NCBI GenBank assembly: GCA_021157745.1
Contig: JAGGWA010000163.1
Location: 1-5,485 of the forward strand
Source of the DNA: Thermoplasmata archaeon
GTDB taxonomy: Archaea > Thermoplasmatota > E2 > UBA202 > JdFR-43
DNA: 5,485 nucleotides
Direction of reading: 5' to 3'
Part shown: piece after piece, positions 1 to 4,908 of the stretch
Layout: every line of letters begins with the position of its first letter
Numbering within the stretch: position 1 is the first letter of the stretch
Made by a program: the position numbers and the translations under genes
The notes under the pieces: model-generated
What the model was told of the DNA's origin: nothing
Databases searched by the model: none
Seen by the model: the letters and a program-made list of their open reading frames with translations, nothing else

Positions 1-2
1 AA

Positions 3-467
3 ATGCCATACTGGGAAAATGGAAAATATTTTGATAGCTGCCTTGTCGTCCAAGAAATAAAGAGCGTAAACCCATATTATTTAAATCCTGAAAAATGCAA
101 TGGAAGGATAGAGGCGAGATTGCTTCCCGGTCAGAATGCAAAAGAAATAGCAAAAGAAATGAAAAAGGTAATGGAAAAATATGGTAATGCAAAATTTACT
201 GAAATATGGAATGGCTTTGAAATAAATGAAGGAAACGATATAATCAAAAAAGCAAGGAAAGCATGCGAGAAAGCAAAAATTCCATTCTCGCCAGATGGAA
301 TGCCAAGCTGGACAGATGCGATCATATTCAAGGAGGCAGGGATAAAAAGCATTGTTTTTGGTCCGGGCAATCTAAAGAGCTCTCATACGAACGAAGAGTA
401 TGTTGAAATTGAGGAAATAGAGAAAGCCTCTCTTTTTCTGCACGCCCTCAATGAAATCATGGAGTAA
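3..467 (+). CDS. M20-family metallopeptidase, C-terminal part (5' end outside window)
   Basis: This is the 3' end of a zinc-dependent hydrolase of the M20 (ArgE/DapE/carboxypeptidase G2-like) family, whose members cleave peptides or N-acyl amino acids in the cytoplasm. The frame is open to the window edge, and the first ATG visible at position 3 is almost certainly internal, because M20 proteins usually exceed 350 residues and only 154 are seen. Visible residues 1-65 match the end of the dimerisation (lid) domain, with an R-I-E-A-R-L-L-P-G-Q strand followed by a helix. Residues 95-154 are the end of the catalytic domain: the TDA motif at 104-106, FGPG at 119-122, and the HTNEEYV motif at 128-134, whose His128 corresponds to the last conserved metal ligand of the family. 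The gene ends TAA and overlaps the aspS end by 11 bp in convergent orientation. Family is confident; the exact substrate (acetylornithine, succinyl-diaminopimelate or a dipeptide) cannot be decided from this fragment. Confidence 0.88.
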   Translation: MPYWENGKYFDSCLVVQEIKSVNPYYLNPEKCNGRIEARLLPGQNAKEIAKEMKKVMEKYGNAKFTEIWNGFEINEGNDIIKKARKACEKAKIPFSPDGMPSWTDAIIFKEAGIKSIVFGPGNLKSSHTNEEYVEIEEIEKASLFLHALNEIME

Positions 468-1743
468 GCCTCTTCCTATCTCTTGGAAACAGAATGCATT
501 CTCTTATATTGCCCAAATTGAGGAAACGCATCAAAAAGCGCTCTATACCATAGCCGAAGCCGCCGTGGGGCGGCATGCCGTAACGAAATGCATTCAGATA
601 GTCCTTGAAGTTCTCTATATTCATGCCCAAATTTTTCATCCTTTCAACGAGCATGTCATGGCGATGAATGCGCTGTGCGCCAGATGAAATTTCCATTCCC
701 TTGAATTCGAGATCGAAAGCTCTTGCATATTTGCCATGAGGCATGGCGTAGAATGGTTTGCTTTCAAGCGGGAAATCTTTTATGAAGTATAGCTCGTAGT
801 CAATGTGCTTCGCCAGCAAATTTTCTTCATCTGTTCCCAGATCATCGCCCCATTTGAATTCCGTTTCCCTCTGCAATATTTCGACAACCTCATCATATTT
901 TATTCGGGGATATGGCAACGATGGCGTATCAACGCTTACTTTGAGCAAATCAAGCTGCTTTTCATTTTCCTCCATTATTTTTTGTATTGCATAGTTTGTC
1001 ATTTCCTCCACAATTTTCATTACATCTTCCTCACTTTCTATAAATGCCATCTCAACATCTATGGCTGTGGATTCATTCAAATGGCGTGTTGTGTCATGCT
1101 GCTCAGCCCTGAAATACCATGCAATCTCATAAACTCTATCGAATCCCGTAGCCATCAACATTTGTTTATACAACTGTGGTGATTGAACAAGATAGGCAGG
1201 CTTTCCAAAATAATCTATTCTGAAAACTTCTGTTCCGCCTTCTGAAGACATCGCTGTAATTTTAGGAGTATGCACATTTATGAATCCATGCTTTTCCAAA
1301 TATTCAGATGCAAATTTTATGAATGAATGGCGTATTTCAAATATTGCTTTTATCTCATCCTTTCTCAAATCGAGGATGCGGTTATCAAGGCGGGTATCGA
1401 AATCAACATTAACTTTGTCGATGATACCCATTGGCAAAGGTGCATCAGCTTCCGCCAAAACCTCGAAATTTTTTAACAGCAATTCCCATCCATTCATGAC
1501 TTTTTCATTTTCTTGGCATACACCATACGCCGTAATAACACTTTCTCTATTCAAAGAAACCAGTTTTTTAAAAGCCTCCTTATTTTCTTTTTTTATCGCC
1601 GTTATCTGCATTCTTCCATATCTATCCCTTAATATAACGAAGGCTATGCCACCAAGGTTGCGAATATCTTCGATCCATCCTGCTATTCTAATTTCCTTTC
1701 CAAAATGTTGCTTGCCAATCTCATTGCTATAAAGGCGTTGCAT
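457..1743 (-). CDS. aspS: Aspartyl-tRNA synthetase, archaeal type (class IIb)
   Basis: This cytoplasmic enzyme charges tRNA-Asp with aspartate using ATP. The 428-residue length is normal for the archaeal form, which lacks the bacterial GAD insertion. Residues about 1-100 form the OB-fold anticodon-binding domain (GWIEDIRNLGG at 22-32). A hinge with DTRLDNRILDLR lies at 115-126. The class II catalytic domain follows: motif 1 around 140-161 ending in HTPK, SSEGGTE at 165-171, QSPQLYKQ at 186-193, motif 2 FRAEQHDTTRHLNE at 210-223 with catalytic Arg211, and motif 3 G-Y-G-I-E-R at 397-402 with Arg402. The C-terminus LFPRDRKRLTP is the standard archaeal ending. The start at 1743 gives an N-terminus that aligns with other archaeal AspRS. 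By recalled alignment to the Thermococcus enzyme, two anticodon-discriminating residues, Trp26 and Lys85, are replaced here by Glu25 and Met83, so charging of tRNA-Asn is possible. The gene follows a nuclease-like gene by 32 bp and probably shares its transcript, with a possible own promoter. Confidence 0.97.
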   Translation of the reverse strand: MQRLYSNEIGKQHFGKEIRIAGWIEDIRNLGGIAFVILRDRYGRMQITAIKKENKEAFKKLVSLNRESVITAYGVCQENEKVMNGWELLLKNFEVLAEADAPLPMGIIDKVNVDFDTRLDNRILDLRKDEIKAIFEIRHSFIKFASEYLEKHGFINVHTPKITAMSSEGGTEVFRIDYFGKPAYLVQSPQLYKQMLMATGFDRVYEIAWYFRAEQHDTTRHLNESTAIDVEMAFIESEEDVMKIVEEMTNYAIQKIMEENEKQLDLLKVSVDTPSLPYPRIKYDEVVEILQRETEFKWGDDLGTDEENLLAKHIDYELYFIKDFPLESKPFYAMPHGKYARAFDLEFKGMEISSGAQRIHRHDMLVERMKNLGMNIENFKDYLNAFRYGMPPHGGFGYGIERFLMRFLNLGNIRECILFPRDRKRLTP

Positions 1744-1761
1744 ATTTGTATGCTGGCAAAC

Positions 1762-1770
1762 ATTATATTT
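1762..1770 (-). promoter_or_regulatory. TATA-like element before aspS
   Basis: Read on the minus strand, the 32-bp gap between the upstream stop codon and the aspS ATG contains AAATATAAT preceded by more A residues. Its centre lies about 23 bp before the ATG, close to the distance expected for an archaeal TATA box driving a leaderless transcript. No Shine-Dalgarno-like sequence is seen in the gap. The call rests on position and composition only, and in AT-rich DNA such a match can arise by chance. Confidence 0.4.
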
Positions 1771-1775
1771 TTTTC

Positions 1776-2495
1776 TTACTTGCCTGCAATTTCCTTGAGT
1801 AAATTCTTCATTTCCTTTATTTCTTCCTCCATCCTTTTTATTCTTTCCATGAATTCATTGTGGGATATAACAGCCATGCTATATTTTTTTAAATCTGCAA
1901 AAGAAAGGGAGCGAGATGGAAGAATGCCCTTTTTTGCCATCTTTGAAAGCCTCTCTCCAAATTTTTTCTCGTTCATTTTAAGTTTGCTTAAAGCATCTTC
2001 AATGCTATCTGCCTCTGCAAGAATTTTAAAAAATTTTATGTCGTTGTTGCTCATGAATACATAGGGCATATATCCATATTTTTCCATAACTTCTTCCATA
2101 CAATTTTTTACAATGCTTTCAAGTTCTTCAGGTTCAAGCAATAAATGATATTCGCTAAGCTCCAGAATCTCGACTCCAAGCTTTTTTGCAGCTTCTTTTG
2201 TTGCTTCATCACTTTTCTTGCATATGAGCAATGGCTTTAAACCAGCAAGCTTTGCATTGGCATAAGCTTGACGTATCGAAGACAAGCTTGCTTTTCCTGA
2301 CTTCACCTCTATTGCATATTTTTCTCCATCTTTTTCTGCAACAATATCAATTTCTCCAATATTCTCTCCCTTAGAACTTATTTTATAATTTGTTGCTATG
2401 ATGGTAAAACTCTTGTTTTCAAGCATACGACGAGCTATTCTTTCTGCTGAGATTCCTCTTCTTCCCGTTTTAACACCTTCTTTTTCTTTTTCCAT
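1776..2495 (-). CDS. PD-(D/E)XK (RecB-like) nuclease with probable winged helix and C-terminal coiled coil
   Basis: This 239-residue protein has the restriction-endonuclease-like fold pattern: Glu18 in a first helix (SAERIARRML), GEID at 47-50 with Asp50, EVK at 63-65 with Glu63 and Lys65, then a helix containing Gln76 (IRQAYANAK). These are the metal-binding and catalytic positions of PD-(D/E)XK nucleases of the archaeal RecB-family type, so it probably cuts or processes DNA. Residues 100-140 include LEPEELESIV, which I recall from archaeal uncharacterised members. Residues about 152-195 look like a winged helix (FFKILAEADSIEDALSKLKM, then a basic helix ending KKGILPS). Residues 213-236 are heptad-like (MERIKRMEEEIKEMKNLL), suggesting dimerisation. 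The ATG at 2495 is the only ATG before an in-frame TGA and lacks a Shine-Dalgarno site, while a coding-looking GTG frame overlaps it, so the true N-terminus may be longer. The gene is 32 bp upstream of aspS on the same strand. Substrate and cellular role are unknown; repair or nucleic-acid quality control are guesses. Confidence 0.75.
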   Translation of the reverse strand: MEKEKEGVKTGRRGISAERIARRMLENKSFTIIATNYKISSKGENIGEIDIVAEKDGEKYAIEVKSGKASLSSIRQAYANAKLAGLKPLLICKKSDEATKEAAKKLGVEILELSEYHLLLEPEELESIVKNCMEEVMEKYGYMPYVFMSNNDIKFFKILAEADSIEDALSKLKMNEKKFGERLSKMAKKGILPSRSLSFADLKKYSMAVISHNEFMERIKRMEEEIKEMKNLLKEIAGK

Positions 2496-2539
2496 GCTTC
2501 GAGCGTTTCTTCAACTTCTTCAATGGAAATCAGTTTCAC
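2435..2539 (-). pseudogene. Possible displaced N-terminal coding segment of the nuclease (GTG start, 34 codons)
   Basis: A GTG at 2539 opens a 34-codon frame ending in TAG at 2437-2435. It overlaps the first 61 bp of the nuclease gene in another frame. The first half reads VKLISIEEVEETLEAW, an amphipathic, charged helix that looks like genuine archaeal coding sequence rather than a shadow of the opposite-strand Nudix gene. The GTG lies just downstream of the shared TATA region, so it is the first start codon on the expected transcript. The frames could be joined by one missing base, most simply in the run GGAAAAAGAAAAAG at 2493-2480, giving a nuclease about 15 residues longer. Alternatives are a real frameshift mutation, a sequencing or assembly indel, programmed -1 slippage on the two AAA-AAG codon pairs, or a short leader peptide translationally coupled to the ATG at 2495. 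The residues after Trp16 (KKKKK, EEEE) are probably out-of-frame reading. Confidence 0.4.
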
Positions 2540-2550
2540 AATAAGAAGCA

Positions 2551-2570
2551 ATTTATATAAATATATATTT
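2551..2570. promoter_or_regulatory. Shared divergent TATA region between the nuclease and Nudix genes
   Basis: The segment TTTATATAAATATATA at 2552-2567 is nearly symmetrical and can be read as a TATA element on both strands. On the plus strand TTTATATAA is centred 21 bp before the Nudix ATG at 2577. On the minus strand a TATA-like element is centred about 17-27 bp before the GTG at 2539. Only 37 bp lie between those two start codons, so two initiation complexes could hardly sit there together. No Shine-Dalgarno site precedes the Nudix ATG (only TTTTTCCTC), consistent with a leaderless mRNA. Confidence 0.55.
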
Positions 2571-2576
2571 TTCCTC

Positions 2577-2978
2577 ATGAAAAAGCCAAGCGTTACAGTC
2601 GATGGGGTTATAATAAAAAATGGAAAGGTGCTGCTCATAAAAAGAAAAAATGAGCCTTTCAAAGGCAGATGGGCGCTGCCGGGCGGCTTTGTTGAATATG
2701 GCGAGACCGTTGAGGAAGCTGCTCTGAGAGAGGTAAAGGAAGAGACTGGCATGGATGCGAGGATAAAGAAACTCGTTGGAGTGTATTCCGACCCAGATAG
2801 AGATCCGAGAGGGCATACAATATCAATAGTTTTTTTAATGGAAGCAGAAGGCGAAGCCATTGCAGGAGACGACGCCATAGAAGCAAGATTTTTTGATTTG
2901 AATGACTTGCCTCCTTTGGCTTTTGACCATGCTAAAATAATAAAGGATGCTGTAAAAACATTTAATAATGAATGCTGA
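2577..2978 (+). CDS. Nudix hydrolase, ADP-ribose pyrophosphatase-like
   Basis: This 133-residue cytoplasmic enzyme belongs to the Nudix family, which hydrolyses nucleoside diphosphates linked to another moiety. The Nudix box GX5EX7REUXEEXGU is complete at residues 37-59: Gly37, Glu43, Arg51-Glu52, Glu55-Glu56 and Gly58; the Glu residues bind the catalytic divalent metals. The preceding LLIKRKNEPFKGRWALPGG and the following YSDPDRDPRGH segment (70-80) resemble archaeal ADP-ribose pyrophosphatases such as the Methanocaldococcus enzyme. A proline at 73, about 15 residues after the box, also fits that subgroup. I chose the ATG at 2577 rather than the in-frame ATG at 2523: MKKPSVTVDG is the usual family N-terminus, and the 18 extra residues would be read through the TATA region and have no domain counterpart. 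The gene is divergent from the nuclease and lies 9 bp before pfdB. Substrate assignment is by resemblance; a nucleotide-sanitising role such as 8-oxo-dGTP hydrolysis is the main alternative. Confidence 0.9.
   Translation: MKKPSVTVDGVIIKNGKVLLIKRKNEPFKGRWALPGGFVEYGETVEEAALREVKEETGMDARIKKLVGVYSDPDRDPRGHTISIVFLMEAEGEAIAGDDAIEARFFDLNDLPPLAFDHAKIIKDAVKTFNNEC
2960..2968 (+). promoter_or_regulatory. Weak TATA-like element before pfdB
   Basis: ATTTAATAA lies inside the 3' end of the Nudix gene, centred about 23 bp before the pfdB ATG. That is the same spacing as the element before aspS. It may allow pfdB to be made independently of the Nudix gene. The match is short and in AT-rich sequence. Confidence 0.25.
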
Positions 2979-2987
2979 TATCCTTAT

Positions 2988-3350
2988 ATGGCCATAAGAT
3001 TTGAAGATTTACCTCCACAGGTTCAAAATCAATTGCAGCAGTTGCAGCAGTTTCAACAGCAGTTTGAAATGGTTGTTCAGCAAAGATTGCAGATTGATAT
3101 AAAATTGAAAGAGGCAACGAATGCAATAGAGGAATTGAATAAAGTTGATGAGTCGACGCCCATATATAAAGGAGTTGGAAATTTAATCATAAAAGCTAAA
3201 AAAGAAGATGTTTTGAAAGAATTGCAGGAAGAAAAGGAAAGTCTCGAAGTAAGAAAGAAAGCATTGGAGACACAAGAAAAAAGACTCAAGGAAAAAATAG
3301 AAGAATTGCAGAATAAAATTCAGGAAGCGTTGAAAGGAAAAGCTGGTTGA
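2988..3350 (+). CDS. pfdB: Prefoldin beta subunit
   Basis: Prefoldin is a cytoplasmic hexamer (two alpha, four beta) that captures unfolded proteins in its coiled-coil tentacles and passes them to the thermosome. This 120-residue protein has the beta-subunit plan. An N-terminal Gln-rich coiled coil spans about 8-50 (PPQVQNQLQQLQQFQQQFE). The beta-hairpin region at 51-76 (STPIYKGVGNLIIKA) builds the hexamer's barrel platform. A second highly charged coiled coil covers about 77-116. The length is typical of archaeal PfdB, and the short N-terminus before PPQVQ supports the ATG at 2988. The gap from the Nudix gene is 9 bp with no clear Shine-Dalgarno site, so it is either in that operon or expressed from the weak TATA-like element inside the Nudix gene. 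In several other euryarchaea I recall pfdB near ribosomal protein L37Ae and Pcc1 genes; those are not present here. Confidence 0.95.
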   Translation: MAIRFEDLPPQVQNQLQQLQQFQQQFEMVVQQRLQIDIKLKEATNAIEELNKVDESTPIYKGVGNLIIKAKKEDVLKELQEEKESLEVRKKALETQEKRLKEKIEELQNKIQEALKGKAG

Positions 3351-3356
3351 GATAAA

Positions 3357-3368
3357 TTTTTATAAATA
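3357..3368 (+). promoter_or_regulatory. TATA box for the beta-helix protein gene
   Basis: The 29-bp gap after pfdB contains TTTTTATAAATA, a good archaeal TATA box. Its core TTTATAAA (3359-3366) is centred about 17 bp before the ATG at 3380 but about 23 bp before the in-frame GTG at 3386. The run of five T on the plus strand may also act as a weak U-tract terminator for the pfdB transcript. No Shine-Dalgarno site is visible before either start. Confidence 0.6.
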
Positions 3369-3379
3369 ACATCCATATT

Positions 3380-4846
3380 ATGGATGTGAAAAGAATTGTT
3401 GCAATAGGAATAATATTCATACTTATTTTTTCAATTCCAGCTAATACAACATATTCATATGATGAAAGCATGAATAATGCAAATTCTCTTAATGGGAATG
3501 GAAATTTTATTAATAGAAGCAATGATGGAAGAACACTATATGTAGGTGGAAGTGGCCCAAACAACTATACTTCCATACAGGATGCAATAAATGATGCAAT
3601 GCCGGGAGATACAATTTTTGTATATGATAATTCTTCGCCATATTACGAAAATCTGGTTATCGATAAATCAATTAAGCTTATAGGAGAAAATAGAGACACA
3701 ACCATAATTGATGGAATGAAAAAAGGGGATGTTATAAAAATAAAAGCTGATAATGTTGTAATAAAAAATTTTACAATCAGAAATGGCTACAAGAAATGGT
3801 ATATTCCAAATGGAATTAATATAAATTCTTCCTATAATCTCATATACAATTGCAAAATTTTTTCAAACGAGTTTGGAATAAGTGTAGCAGGAAATGGTTA
3901 CAATGTGATAGAAAACTGTTCCATCTACTTAAACAATTATACAGGTATTGCAATATATTCTTCAAATAACATAATCAGTAATTGCGAAATATATCAAAAT
4001 GAAATGGGAATTAAAATTGGTTCAAATAATACCATTTTGGGTTGTAAGATATACGAAAATAATCACGGGATATGGAGTGGTTCAAACAATACAATAAAAA
4101 ATTGCTTTATATACGATAATGAATATGGTTTAGAAATATTTATAGCGGAGAATAACAAAGTTTTAAACAATTGTTTTCAAAATGATGGTGTAAATGTTGA
4201 GGGTATAAAAAGAGAACATTTCACTCACTATTTCGAGAATAATACAATAAATGGAAAGCCATTATTCTATCTATTTAATGAGAGTGATATAAAATTGGAA
4301 GGAAAAGTTGGGCAAATAATTTTGGCATACTGCAAAAACGTTGTTATAGATGGCGTTAAAATAAACAACACAGATGTAGGAATAGAAATTATAAAATGCA
4401 GCAATATATCCATTTTTAATTGTGTAATAAGCGAGAATATAGAGGGTATTTATCTGGTGGAAGGTGACCATATAAAAATATCACATAACGTCCTAAAATC
4501 AAACAAAATTGGCATGGCTATTGCCTTGATGAACCATACCATAATATCGAAGAATGTGATTTCATATAATGATATTGCCTTTTTCATATTCCTTCACAAA
4601 TCTAAATTTAACGTGGTTGCAAGAAATAATTTTATTCGAAATAGGTGGAATGTAAGATATTTTGTAGATGACCCATTTAATAACCCTTCATATTTCAATA
4701 TATTTATCAGAAATTATTGGAATAGGTGGCATTTAATTTTGCCCAAACCATTATTAATCTTTCTTCTTGTCCCAAAAGGAAAATTCGGGATGCTTGTCCC
4801 ATGGATAAAATTTGATTTTCTTCCAAGATTATTTCCACATAGATAG
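3380..4846 (+). CDS. Secreted right-handed beta-helix protein (NosD/PbH1-repeat family)
   Basis: This 488-residue exported protein begins with a signal peptide: a short basic start (MDVKR), a hydrophobic core at about 6-20 (IVAIGIIFILIFSIP), and a probable cleavage region around 21-27. An Asn/Ser-rich linker follows. Residues 52-135 match the usual entry of NosD-like domains (TLYVGGSGPNNYTSIQDAI, then PGDTIFV and TTIIDG). About 120-430 is a run of parallel beta-helix rungs of the form SNNTI-x-N-C-x-I-Y-x-N-x-x-G-I, with exact 20-residue spacing at 194-253. Cysteines 158, 180, 202, 222, 242 and 265 recur at equivalent turns. The C-terminus contains NYWNRW and a Pro-rich WIKFDFLPRLFP tail, similar to the closing block I recall in Thermoplasmata members. 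Many N-X-S/T sequons would permit N-glycosylation. The fold is typical of polysaccharide-binding or -modifying enzymes and surface proteins, but no lyase catalytic set is evident, so activity is unknown. It is more AT-rich than the housekeeping neighbours. The start could instead be the GTG at 3386. Confidence 0.88.
   Translation: MDVKRIVAIGIIFILIFSIPANTTYSYDESMNNANSLNGNGNFINRSNDGRTLYVGGSGPNNYTSIQDAINDAMPGDTIFVYDNSSPYYENLVIDKSIKLIGENRDTTIIDGMKKGDVIKIKADNVVIKNFTIRNGYKKWYIPNGININSSYNLIYNCKIFSNEFGISVAGNGYNVIENCSIYLNNYTGIAIYSSNNIISNCEIYQNEMGIKIGSNNTILGCKIYENNHGIWSGSNNTIKNCFIYDNEYGLEIFIAENNKVLNNCFQNDGVNVEGIKREHFTHYFENNTINGKPLFYLFNESDIKLEGKVGQIILAYCKNVVIDGVKINNTDVGIEIIKCSNISIFNCVISENIEGIYLVEGDHIKISHNVLKSNKIGMAIALMNHTIISKNVISYNDIAFFIFLHKSKFNVVARNNFIRNRWNVRYFVDDPFNNPSYFNIFIRNYWNRWHLILPKPLLIFLLVPKGKFGMLVPWIKFDFLPRLFPHR
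3959..4138 (+). repeat. Three tandem 60-bp units within the beta-helix gene
   Basis: Near-copies of TTCAAATAA begin at 3961, 4021 and 4081, exactly 60 bp apart. Each is followed by an Ile-rich stretch, a TGC or TGT cysteine codon and an ATATA(T/C) stretch. They encode successive 20-residue beta-helix rungs (residues 194-253). The nucleotide match suggests recent internal duplication or constraint on rung shape. Flanking rungs are 22-23 residues long and more diverged. Confidence 0.7.
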
Positions 4847-4852
4847 AAAAAA
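4847..4852 (-). terminator. Possible U-tract terminator for the MEMO-family gene
   Basis: On the minus strand, TCTTTTTTC lies about 50 bp beyond the stop codon of the MEMO-family gene, immediately next to the stop codon of the convergent beta-helix gene. Archaeal RNA polymerase can terminate at such T-runs without a hairpin. The assignment rests on position and composition only. Confidence 0.35.
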
Positions 4853-4883
4853 GAATCAAGATATGTTATTGACAACGGAAATT

Positions 4884-4908
4884 AGATAAGAGTAATTTTA
4901 TCTTACTC
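4884..4908. terminator. Small inverted repeats between convergent genes
   Basis: The 56-bp gap between the convergent beta-helix and MEMO-family genes holds two mutually exclusive 6-bp stems. AGATAA (4884-4889) pairs with TTATCT (4898-4903), and GAGTAA (4890-4895) pairs with TTACTC (4903-4908). Both reach the stop codon of the MEMO-family gene at 4903-4905, and a TTTT run lies at 4896-4899. They could contribute to 3'-end formation for either transcript, but the stems are short and AT-rich and may be chance. Confidence 0.25.

Noticed and set aside
803..1182. Plus-strand open frames inside aspS
   Set aside because: They lie opposite the well-conserved aspS catalytic domain and give Ser/Phe/Cys-rich translations with no recognisable family.
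2523..2576. Longer Nudix start at the ATG at 2523, adding 18 residues
   Set aside because: The extra residues are encoded across the TATA-like region, are not part of the Nudix fold, and MKKPSVTVDG at 2577 matches the usual N-terminus of archaeal relatives.
2540..2878. Minus-strand open frames opposite the Nudix gene
   Set aside because: They are antisense to a complete Nudix domain and show low-complexity Ser/Phe/Leu-rich translations. Only the stretch below about 2540 looks coding.
3286..3564. Minus-strand frame crossing the pfdB end and the beta-helix gene start
   Set aside because: It is hydrophobic only because it is the complement of AT-rich coding sequence, and it would run antisense through a clear promoter and signal peptide.
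3959..4138. 60-bp periodic repeats considered as a CRISPR-like array
   Set aside because: The repeats stay in frame, encode beta-helix rungs with conserved Asn, Cys and Gly, and have no constant repeat with variable spacers.
4847..4902. Small RNA or tRNA gene in the convergent gap
   Set aside because: The gap is only 56 bp and contains just short AT-rich inverted repeats, with no cloverleaf or GC-rich structure.
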